A DNA stretch of 64,000 bases from Batillaria attramentaria (Eukaryota; Mollusca; Gastropoda; Batillariidae). Positions within the stretch are counted from its first letter, which is position 1; each line of letters starts with the position of its first letter. Below the pieces are notes generated by a model. That model searched no databases and had not been told where the DNA came from. It worked only from the letters and a program-made list of their open reading frames with translations. Where the stretch lies: NCBI GenBank assembly GCA_018292915.2, contig JACVVK020000192.1, forward strand, positions 673,501 through 737,500, given 5' to 3'. The position numbers were made by a program, and so were the translations under genes. This document shows positions 56,540 through 64,000 of the stretch, one piece after another.

Positions 56540-57250
56540 GGTAAGTGCATCCTTGCATCCAGCTCAAAACGTGCTATAGTTTCTCACCAGAGTTTCCTCA
56601 TTATGTCTGATTTGGGGTATAATCATGCCTGCTAAAAGTAAGAAGTTTATGAATTGATAAACAGTTCTAATTACAATGTCGTAATGAGATCAGAGACTGA
56701 AAACACGAGTTCCGTCCCTTGATCATCACTTTTGCTGAAGGATGCCGGAAACCGATTTTGAATTTGGCTTACTCAAACCAAAACATATTCCTATCTCCAA
56801 ACACAGGAGACTTCTCTATGTAATAATGGGTTTGTTTGAATCACTCCTTAATTCTTCAACTGAAGGACTTTGCGCTACTAAAGAAGAAAAAGAAGAAGAA
56901 GAAGAAGAACAACAACAACAACCCAACCCAACAACACGAAAGACTTTTTTTTGGGGGGGGGGGAGGGGGGGGGCTGTTTTATTTCTGCTTCAGCAGTACA
57001 AAGGGTGTGAATGTTTGTTCCTCAATGTACAATAAACAGACAGCTGGACATGTATTTTCCTGTTGTACAATTACCTCTGAGTGTAAAACAGGAAACAAAA
57101 ACACGAAAGACTAAGATTTAACCGGATAAGTCATATGTGCAAGTTTGATTGCTTTCTGAAAAAGTTCAATAAAGAAAACAAGTCAAGTCGGTTTCTTCCT
57201 GACCCCGATAGGGGTACATGAATCAGATGAATTACATACATAACATCAAC
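56540..57250. other. No gene recognised; (GAA)n and (CAA)n tracts
   Basis: A GAAGAA run (56882-56910) passes into CAACAACAA, with G runs at 56952-56975. A likely polyadenylation-signal-like AATAAAGAAAAC lies at 57170-57181. No coding recognised. Confidence 0.4.
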
Positions 57251-57254
57251 TCAC

Positions 57255-57324
57255 TTAATAATAATAATAATAATGAATACAGTTTATATAGCGCCTATCT
57301 GTTTTCTACGAAACACTCTTTGCG

Positions 57325-57387
<63 letters not shown>

Positions 57388-57535
57388 ACACACTGACACA
57401 CTGAGTGCCGATGAAACAGTGGTCGGTCTACAGCTCGAAAGCTTGCCTAAAGAGGTAGGTCTTCAAATGGGCCTTAAATTGAGTCAGCGTGGGAAGGTCC
57501 CTAATGGTGACAGGTAAAGCGTTCCAGACACACAC
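57255..57535 (+). repeat. Dispersed repeat with (AAT)n start
   Basis: (AAT)n, then CAGTTTATATAGCGCCTATC, TTTGCGCTCGC, an (AC)n tract (57331-57385), then AGAGGTAGGTCTTCAAATGG, GCCTTAAATTGAGTCAGCG and AAAGCGTTCCAGAC. The order GCGC/AAAGCG, aggtagGTCTTCAAATGGG, GCGTTCCAGA is widespread in animal repeats. The family is not identified. Confidence 0.4.
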
Positions 57536-57816
57536 ACACACACGAACTACATATCACACGAACTTAGAACTGAAAGGTAACAAACTACACGCAACATAAA
57601 TTATCAAGAAATCGCTGCGTATGTTCGCTTTAACCCAGTCGGGATTGGAAACTGCGACCTTACGATCTACAGTCGTACGTTTAGTCATTCGATTCCGATA
57701 GACTGCTACTACATGTACTTTTGATCTGAAAATGGAAGACCCACTTCTTCCCCATGTTTGCTTATCTGTCTGTCTGTCTCTCTCTCTCTGTCTGCAGTGT
57801 GAGCGGACGTCAGTAG

Positions 57817-57830
57817 TAGATAGAGAGAGT

Positions 57831-57862
<32 letters not shown>

Positions 57863-57869
57863 GAGAGAG

Positions 57870-57934
<65 letters not shown>
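57817..57934. repeat. (GA)n(GT)n microsatellite
   Basis: A GA run with breaks followed by a GT run. Confidence 0.95.
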
Positions 57935-57936
<2 letters not shown>

Positions 57937-57984
57937 CATTAGCAACGGCAAGAATGAAAACTGGACCACTGGACCAATGTCTTT

Positions 57985-58031
57985 TACCGTTGACAAATAA
58001 AGTTTCATTTCATTTCATTTCATTTCATTTC

Positions 58032-58076
<45 letters not shown>
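57985..58076 (+). repeat. LINE-like tail with (CATTT)n and (TC)n
   Basis: GACAAATAAAGTTTCATTTC then (ATTTC)n then (TC)n to 58075. The AATAAA signal and tandem tail indicate a retroposon 3' end. Confidence 0.6.
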
Positions 58077-58078
<2 letters not shown>

Positions 58079-58079
58079 C

Positions 58080-58474
58080 AAATCCCCAACCCAACGGGGT
58101 TAAAAAAAAACAAAAACAAAAAACCATTTCCCCTGAAAACGGGTAAATATACGGCAACTAGGATAGACCAGGCAGTGCCGACAATTTAACCGAGAGGAAC
58201 CCTTTCAAAGTCTCCCTTTTACGGTTTGCAACTTTTCCTGCTACGCAGACAATGCAAAATGGGATTGCAGACGGCGACAACTTTGAGTGAAGAGGTGATG
58301 TTCGCTGCATCATGTCGCTTTTCCCTAATTATGCTCATGGTGGTAATTTTTGTGCCGTGTGCACCATGCAAAGACTTCTTGTTTAGGGAATACCGCGGTT
58401 GCCGGTTACGAAAAGTCGGGTGCTCTCCAGCGCCGGAGACGCGAACGGTCCTCCTGATGTGGGCTACGCATGCG
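58080..58474. other. No gene recognised
   Basis: A plus frame here (58226-58585) reads from a hydrophobic start into the SAP region, but its first 80 residues are not recognised. Confidence 0.4.
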
Positions 58475-58676
58475 ATGGCGAGCAACGTGAGCGTTTCTAC
58501 CGGCGAAGATGTTCGCGATAAAATTAAATCAATGAAAGTTCCTGAACTGAAAAAAATATCTGAAAGACAGGGGCGTGCGTTTTAGTGGCTACACAAAAGC
58601 GCAGCTTATCACTCTAGCCCTTGAAGCAGATCGGCACAAATTTCTTGAAACTTTTGAAGAAAAGGGCTCAAACTGA
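58475..58676 (+). pseudogene. SAP-domain fragment with a frameshift
   Basis: From ATG at 58475 the frame reads MASNVSVSTGEDVRDKIK, SMKVPELKKISERQGRA. After a one-base shift near 58582 the reading continues FSGYTKAQLITLALEADRHK and ends FLETFEEKGSN at a stop (58674-58676). The pattern V-x-EL-K-x-I-x-x-x-x-G-x-x-x-S-GY-x-K-x-x-LI-x-L is that of a SAP motif (L-x-x-L-x-x-x-L-x-x-x-G-x-x-x-x-G-x-K-x-x-L), a DNA/RNA-binding helix pair. Animal proteins carrying a YqaJ-type nuclease or transposon-like genes often have a SAP domain near the start, so it may be a remnant of those. The shift may be a genuine break, a sequencing error, or a missed intron. Confidence 0.45.
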
Positions 58677-58686
58677 ACGATCTCAC

Positions 58687-58780
58687 CATTAGGTAAGACC
58701 ATCTCTGGGAATTTCTCCAGCTTATCTGATTTTCTCGAGCCATTTTGGCAGCCGATAGCAACGCAGTGGTAGTGCGGCAT
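58687..58780 (-). pseudogene. Short zinc-finger-like exon (THAP-like start?)
   Basis: From ATG at 58780 the minus frame reads MPHYHCVAIGCQNGSRKS, DKLEKFP, EMVLPN. A start M-P-x-Y-x-C-x(4)-C followed by K-FP resembles THAP domains, where the C-x(2-4)-C is the first half of the zinc site. A GTGAGA splice-donor-like sequence follows at 58687. The second half of a THAP domain (C-x-x-H and AVPxx) is not found nearby, so the call is weak. It runs convergently to the SAP fragment, ending about 10 bp from it. Confidence 0.3.
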
Positions 58781-58950
58781 CGTGTGTGACTCGAGTAGCC
58801 CACATGCCGAGTCTATCAAGCCTAGTCTCGGTCCAAAATCGCGCACGTTCACGCATGTTCACGCGCTAAAACGAGAATCGGCAACCGCAGTATTCGTGCC
58901 ATTAGCACGTGACACGTCATGACATGGCAAACTGACTTTGGCCTCCAAAC

Positions 58951-59116
58951 AGCGGAATGGTAGAGCGCTGGACTTTCCATGCTCGGGGCGTGAGCTCCAA
59001 TTCCAGGTAGGGAGAATTTTTCGTTTTTTTTTTGTTTTTTTTTCTCGTTTCCCCGTCCTTGATATCGCCAATACGTGGTGGAAAAGGACGTTAAATTCCC
59101 AAACACCCACCCACCC
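58951..59116 (+). mobile_element. SINE A
   Basis: Head (ATGGTAGAGCGCTGGACTTT, GTGAGCTCCAATTCC), T-rich expansion, CGTTTCCCCGTCCTTGATAT and GTGGTGGAAAAGGACGTTAA. TTGGCCTCCAAAC and TTGGCCTCAAAAC (58938-58950 and 59117-59129) form a 13-bp duplication with one mismatch. Confidence 0.9.
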
Positions 59117-59224
59117 TTGGCCTCAAAACTTGGAACACGCAGCCTCTTTCGTTGAGATCAAGAAAAAAAAAAAAAAAACAAAACACTGCCTTCATAAACA
59201 GGCTAATCCCATCTTTTCTAAGGA

Positions 59225-59346
59225 CAACTTTTATTATGCACGATGATGAGGATGAGGGTGATGGTCTGAAAATGTTATGGAGGCCCATGTTGTCAGTTTG
59301 AGACTGCATGACACGGCCGCATTCCTGTCATAAATATCCCCGGCGC
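59225..59346 (-). mobile_element. SINE B, 3' part
   Basis: Reverse SINE B: CAACTTTTATTATGCACGAT, ATGTTATGGAGGCCCATGTT and CCTGTCATAAATATCCCCGG. The middle of the SINE is replaced by repeat F. Confidence 0.75.
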
Positions 59347-59735
59347 CAACCCTGTTCCGGGTCCGTCGCTAACTCTAGGTCCCTGCGACGACGCCCAAGT
59401 CGGGCTAACCGAGACCGAGCCGAGCTAAGTGATACCTAAGAAGGTTAAAAAAAAAAAAAAAAAAAATCGGTGACAAGGAAAGTGGAAAGTTGCGAACAAC
59501 TTTGAGGTCCCCGTGTTATTTCACAGTGTGCACAGAAGCGGTGAAAACTGACGCATTCACCAACACAGTACATTTCCAGCTTGTTTCGAGATTATTGCCT
59601 GCATGAGTTGTCTCCCTTGCAGCAACACGCATGCATTTTTCGTGGCAGAGCACAAGCTGCCACGGAAAATGCATGCATGCTGCGGGTCTGTGTATGCACG
59701 GGGGACAACTCATGCAGGCAATAATCTCGAAATAG
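59347..59735. repeat. Repeat F with nested palindrome
   Basis: CAACCCTGTTCCGGGTCCGT to AGTTGTCTCCC (59347-59616) matches 63498-63767 with few differences. After it, an outer stem TTTCGAGATTATTGCCTGCA (59584) pairs with the reverse complement of TGCAGGCAATAATCTCGAAA (59714-59733). An inner stem GCATGCATTTTTCGTGGCAG pairs with CTGCCACGGAAAATGCATGC. The 150-bp nested hairpin is a possible foldback end. The second copy has only one outer arm. Confidence 0.75.
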
Positions 59736-59866
59736 GCTAGATGGGCCCATAGCACCCCGGCTCTGGGTAGAAACCGACCTACGCAGAAAAAAAAATCCCG
59801 CTTGCTTCGGTTGGGATTCGAATCCAGGTCTACAGAAGTGCTAACCACTACACTGCAGGGCTGGTA
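59736..59866 (-). mobile_element. SINE B, 5' part
   Basis: GGGCCCATAGCACCCCGGCT, TGGGTAGAAACCGACCT, then TTGGGATTCGAATCCAGGTC and AGTGCTAACCACTACACTGC. It completes the SINE begun at 59225. Confidence 0.78.
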
Positions 59867-59869
59867 GCA

Positions 59870-60205
59870 TCGGCGCTTTTATAGCGAAACTGACCCATCC
59901 AGCGAAACTCCGGCCGTGTCAGCCTCATTCGGTTTAGTTTCCAGCCTCTGCTGCGTGTGATGATGATGTGTCTCTTGCTGAAATGAAAGTGAGACCACGG
60001 CGTCCCTTGGGCAGAATATAATAGTCACTGTCGGTAAGCACAGAGTTAAATCAGCAGGGGGGGACTGAGTGAATCTAAATCTTGTTCTCCCAGACTGCCT
60101 CTCATATTTCCACGACAAGACTATGAGGTTGTTCAGTCATATTTTATGGCCAGTAGTTTGTGAATGTAGAAGTCGACGCAAAAGGTAGCAATAACTCGCA
60201 GCCTT
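59870..60205. other. No gene recognised
   Basis: No recognised feature. Confidence 0.35.
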
Positions 60206-60206
60206 T

Positions 60207-60661
60207 GGCTACGTTACACAGATGCAAATCTGGAGGAAAACGCTATATATTCCTCTTACACATACCGCTGCAGATGACACCCTAGAAATGCTTTAAAATT
60301 CACCAAAAAAATCACAAAAATCAGGCAGCCATAGACTCATGCGTAGAGGAAATTTAAACAAATTCCAATGTTCCGTTTTTTTGGCAATGTTGGCAGCCAC
60401 CACATACCCCCTCATTCCACGGTCGTCTGCTGGCTCCTGTGCCAGCCGCGCATGAATACAAATAGTCCACAAGCCAGCCTCATTTTTCCCTAATTTTACT
60501 ATTACCTGGCATGAAACTTGTTTACAAAGCCAACAAAAAGCACCAGATTGCCATTGTTTACTCTGCACACAAATTTTAAAAGGGGCAAAGATTTTCTACT
60601 ATATTTAGCCGAATTGTTACTACATGCCCCGGAAGCTAATACCGGTGTGTAGCCTGTAAAC
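60207..60661. repeat. 455-bp direct repeat, copy 1
   Basis: Begins GGCTACGTTACACAGATGCA and ends GGTGTGTAGCCTGTAAAC. Copy 2 at 61906-62359 is 454 bp, and I can find only one difference, a T-run length (near 60374-60382). Its start and end are inverted relative to each other (GGCTAC and GTAGCC). Confidence 0.9.
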
Positions 60662-61905
60662 ACCCCTTAAACTCATTTTTCTAGAAAGATAATTTGCCAC
60701 TGTAAACCTCATCCATTTTCAAGATACACTGCCAAAGATTAGCTCTCAAAACTTCTTGGTTCTCTTACAGCAGCACTTTTACTGATCCAACCCATACATG
60801 AAAAGTCAAGCAGCAGAGGCACACTTTTTTCATGACTGCACAACTATTGAGACCACTAAAACACAAGTTCTTTTCAAATTATCAACTCAATTTTTTCACA
60901 GCAAGTAGCTACACATGTCCTGTCTGTAATGAACCTAACAAGATAACTTTTGGGCAGTTGATTATTTTTTGGTGCTTTTTTTCCTATACCACCCCTCAAA
61001 ACTAGTCAGATTTCACAGCTGCGGGCTAACTGCTTCAGTTCCTGAACATAATCAAAATCATCTGGGATCTTCAAAATCAGCCAGTACAGTCTCTCAGGCC
61101 ATGTTTACAGCATGCAATAGGTATTTTGAACCTACCCCCTTTGGAATCACCAAAACAGTTGCCACACTCACACCAAGTATGCAGCCAATCTACTGGCAAG
61201 TTTTTCCTAGTGGCCTGAGGAGAACAGCCTGTGTGCCAGCTGATTTCTCATGCAGACCATGAAACCTGCTGAAACCACTTTTAGGATAAGCTTGCTGCAG
61301 CATCAACAGTAAAATGTGTGAGTATCTGTCCTTGGAACTGCACATGCTGCCCAAATATAGAATAAAATGCATGAAATTTCACAAAAATGCACTGGAAAAG
61401 GGGAATGGGGGGGGGGGGGGGGGGGGAAGAGGGGGGGGGGAGGGAAGGTGTAAAGGTGAGGGTTAGGGTTGCAGGTTAGGGTTACTAGGGTCAGGTTAGG
61501 GTTAAATGGTTAGTGCTGGGGTCACATGGGTTAGGAGTGAGAGAGGAGGTGGGGGAAAAAGGAGGGTAGGATGGGGTAGTGCCAAACTAAACTGAACAGA
61601 GCACAGGCTTCATGGTGTTTATGTGGACCGGTTTGGGGGGGGGGGTAACGGGGGGGGGGGGGGGTAAGTGGGGGGGGGGAGTAACGGGGGGGGGGGGGGG
61701 GGGGTTAACGGTGGGGGGGGGGTGTTAATGGAGTACTTCAACTATACTGCTTATCATGTGAAAATTAGAAATTAGGTGCCCAAACCCGAAATGGACAGAT
61801 TTGCAATTTTGCCTCAAAAATCATCCTAAAATGTCAAAATTGGCGATTTTTAGGCAATTTCAAGGCAAAATTGAGAGTTTTTAGATTGGCCAAGCTCTGT
61901 ATACA
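60662..61905. other. Spacer between the direct repeats
   Basis: Non-coding spacer of about 1.24 kb. A 97-codon frame at 60969-61262 has no recognised domain. The second part holds G runs, telomere-like repeats and a TA-rich hairpin (TTGCCTCAAAAATC near 61809, GATTTTTAGGCAA near 61844). Confidence 0.5.
61408..61730. repeat. G-rich tract with TTAGGG-like repeats
   Basis: Long G runs at 61408-61442 and 61630-61725, with GTAACGGGGG words, surround the segment 61458-61520. That segment has GAGGGTTAGGGTTGCAGG, CAGGTTAGGGTTACTAGG and CAGGTTAGGGTTAAATGG. The repeats are imperfect, so this is an interstitial telomere-like tract, not a telomere end. G-quadruplex formation is likely. Confidence 0.8.
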
Positions 61906-62359
61906 GGCTACGTTACACAGATGCAAATCTGGAGGAAAACGCTATATATTCCTCTTACACATACCGCTGCAGATGACACCCTAGAAATGCTTTAAAATTC
62001 ACCAAAAAAATCACAAAAATCAGGCAGCCATAGACTCATGCGTAGAGGAAATTTAAACAAATTCCAATGTTCCGTTTTTTGGCAATGTTGGCAGCCACCA
62101 CATACCCCCTCATTCCACGGTCGTCTGCTGGCTCCTGTGCCAGCCGCGCATGAATACAAATAGTCCACAAGCCAGCCTCATTTTTCCCTAATTTTACTAT
62201 TACCTGGCATGAAACTTGTTTACAAAGCCAACAAAAAGCACCAGATTGCCATTGTTTACTCTGCACACAAATTTTAAAAGGGGCAAAGATTTTCTACTAT
62301 ATTTAGCCGAATTGTTACTACATGCCCCGGAAGCTAATACCGGTGTGTAGCCTGTAAAC
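61906..62359. repeat. 455-bp direct repeat, copy 2
   Basis: Nearly identical to 60207-60661. It is bounded by GGCCAAGCT on both sides: on the left at 61888-61896 with CTGTATACA between it and the shared start, on the right immediately after (62360-62368). This 9-bp pair could be a target duplication. The extended inverted ends TACAGGCTAC and GTAGCCTGTA are seen only around this copy. Confidence 0.9.
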
Positions 62360-62368
62360 GGCCAAGCT

Positions 62369-62894
62369 TCCGGATAAAGGGAGTGACTTGTTATGGGGGA
62401 TGCGTCAATGATATCATGTCTGCTGACGGTGAAAAGGAACGGCAGACGGGGTCAGAGTTGTAAAATGTTTTAGCTGAGAGGAGACGTGGCCAGCCTAGAC
62501 TCCGTCTCAATGGTCTTTTATTGTCTGCTTGGGATGGATCTAGGTGCCAAAGCTGACAGGGAATTGACTTTCTGTGGTTCCAGAAAGGCAATAGTGAGCT
62601 TTATGGACTCTCTCAGTTACAGAAGCAAGGTACGGTAACTTGAGAATCAACGGTGTTAACTTTTACGTGGCTGCTTATCAGACAAGCCATTCTGTTTGAT
62701 AGCGCTGCATGACCCTTAAGCAATCATCTCAGTGGAAGCTCACGTAATTTAGAACTGATAGTGCCACCACACCTGAAACAGATCAGAGCTTCGGAATACT
62801 TCGGACCTGACTGGGTCTGATGGGCAGAGGAATCTGAAAAATCAGGACCATTCGACCATTAGTCTCCTACACATGAAAGACCTCTAAAGAACAC

Positions 62895-62937
<43 letters not shown>

Positions 62938-63284
62938 GCGACCGTAGCATCAGTATCAGTAGTGACCGCGGGTCAGTCAAGGCCGGTCAGTGAAGCCTTT
63001 CGCCTCCTGCTTCCACTCCAGTGACTTCATGTGCAGAAGGCGCCGCCTCTAATGGTCGTCTCCCCTGATTTACGGCGAGAACAGAGTTGTGGTTCATTAA
63101 CTCCTTAGCACCCAGACCAAGCCCACTCCGTGGAAATTGTCCGAGGGAAAACCTGTGATCTCTGTGATGGGCCGCCCATAGCCTCGATATCGACAACGCG
63201 GAAATGGGTTCCCGGAAGTGGACAAAAACGGACAAAGTCGACTTGACTCGACTGATTTTTTTTTTTTCCCTAAAGGCCCTTAGT
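62369..63284. other. No gene recognised
   Basis: An (AC)n run at 62897-62933 and ordinary sequence. No domain. Confidence 0.4.
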
Positions 63285-63410
63285 TTAAGATTTTTAGGCT
63301 TGCATGTTGTTCAGAAGCAGGCCCAGAACCGGCAGGAATGGCGATCCTTTGTTGCTGTACATGTACTTCATGCCAGACGGCATAATGGGCATGAGTAAGT
63401 GAGTAAGTGA
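63285..63410 (+). pseudogene. RTE/CR1-like LINE RT C-terminus
   Basis: Plus frame: LGLHVVQKQAQNRQEWRSFV, AVHVLHARRHNGHE then a TAA stop. A-x-(D/N)-R-x-x-WR-x-x-V near the stop matches the terminus of many non-LTR reverse transcriptases, like the fragment at 20451-20715. A GTAAGTGAGTAAGTGA tail follows, as expected for the 3' end. Upstream sequence is diverged. Confidence 0.65.
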
Positions 63411-63497
63411 TATTGTTCTGAGCTGTTTTGGTGATGTCCACCATCACACCACAACTGACATCACATGCACAAATACATCTACAGACAAGTCTGCATT

Positions 63498-63767
63498 CAA
63501 CCCTGTTCCGGGTCCGTCGATAACTCTAGGTCCTTGCGGCGACGGCCGCCAACTCAGGCTAACCGAGACCGAGCCGAGCTAAGTGATACATAAGAAGGAA
63601 AAACCAAAAATACTCGGTGACAAGGAAAGTGGACAGTTGCGAACAACTTTGAGGTCCCCGTGTTATTTCACAGTGTGTACAGAAGCGGTGAAAACTGTCC
63701 CATACACCAGCACAGTGCATTTTCAGCCTGTTTAGAGATTATTGTCTGCATGAGTTGTCTCCCGTGC
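63498..63767. repeat. Repeat F, second copy
   Basis: Matches 59347-59616 (GTTCCGGGTCCGTCG, GAGACCGAGCCGAGCTAAGT, CGGTGACAAGGAAAGTGG, GTTGCGAACAACTTTGAGGT, CCCCGTGTTATTTCACAGTG). Confidence 0.8.
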
Positions 63768-63904
63768 ATTAACAGAATGAAAGTGTTATGATGCGCTCTC
63801 TGATTTAGCATGTACCGTATGCCGGTTTACTGACCAGACTTGAACATGGATTGGAGGAATCAGTTTGTCATTAAGCGAAGCGTAAAAAACAGACTGATTT
63901 TGAG

Positions 63905-64000
63905 AGTTTTCAAGTCTGACTTGAAAACGCATCTGTTTCGACTGAGTCCACTTACCTCCTCCTGATTCAGCTGCTGCTGCTGCTGCTGCTGCTCTGTGCG
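63905..64000 (+). pseudogene. CR1/Rex1-like LINE 3' end, running off the window
   Basis: Frame RVFKSDLKTHLFRLSPLTSS then stop, followed by a (CTG)n tract at 63971-63992. The FK-x-x-LKTHLFRL motif is the usual LINE tail and matches 19600-19867 in sequence too. The rest of the 3' UTR is beyond the window. Confidence 0.7.

Noticed and set aside
60207..62359. LTR retrotransposon with 455-bp LTRs
   Set aside because: The repeats do not begin TG and end CA, and I see no primer binding site, polypurine tract or gag/pol frames between them.

Overview
This window reads as intergenic, transposon-rich DNA from an animal nuclear genome, most likely a marine mollusc and probably a gastropod. I infer this from the repeat families and did not check it by search. 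The signs are many tRNA-derived SINEs, tails of non-LTR retrotransposons, MITEs, a TTAGGG-like tract, very long (CA/GT)n, (GA)n, (CAA)n and (G)n tracts, and no bacterial-style operons. I found no complete host protein gene. Most open reading frames longer than 60 codons are translations of microsatellites or SINEs.

Repeat families named here for cross-reference. SINE A is a tRNA-derived SINE of about 170 bp with a tail reading roughly GGAAAAGGACGTTAAAC, and it has more than 20 copies. SINE B is about 480-510 bp with a tRNA-like head. SINE C is about 410 bp with a tRNA-like head and an ATT-type tail. SINE D is a smaller tRNA-like family with two copies. Retroposon C3 is a short element ending near GCAATAAACCTGTTTAAACC, and several copies keep 12-15 bp target duplications. 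MITE D has ends near GGGCCCGTATGTAAAA and three copies. There are also an hAT-type MITE (2345-2774), a CpG-rich TA-flanked element (5912-6955), a Harbinger-like 5' fragment (11247-11566), a 205-bp near-perfect palindromic MITE (49599-49803), and 3' ends of several LINE lineages (20451-20715, 34209-34800, 39480-39755, 63285-63410, 63905-64000).

Layout. Positions 1-7700 hold SINE A copies, the hAT MITE, and a SINE A split by the CpG-rich element. Positions 7700-16000 hold retroposon C3, a SINE B abutting a Harbinger fragment, and minisatellites. Positions 16000-25000 hold a hammerhead-ribozyme-like fold on the minus strand (17092-17160), LINE tails, an 89-base poly-G run and two SINE B copies with clear target duplications. 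Positions 25000-33400 are mostly unrecognised sequence plus microsatellites and one MITE D. Positions 33400-43300 form the densest nest: a CR1/Rex1-like LINE end, SINE C copies, MITE D inside SINE A, and a 1.43-kb element (39743-41170) made of about nine ~150-bp units, most with a palindrome of nuclear-receptor-type half-sites. A further MITE D is interrupted by a 359-bp element with long inverted arms. Positions 43300-58000 hold tandem duplications, the 205-bp palindrome, and more SINE and retroposon copies. Positions 58200-64000 hold the only host-gene-like traces (a frameshifted SAP-domain fragment and a short convergent zinc-finger-like exon), a near-identical 455-bp direct repeat pair, G-rich and telomere-like tracts, and LINE ends running off the window.

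The most interesting items are the hammerhead fold whose C3 and G8 positions are swapped as a pair, the receptor-site array, the nested inverted-arm insertion in MITE D, the CpG-dense TA-flanked element, and the 1.7-kb-spaced identical repeats.
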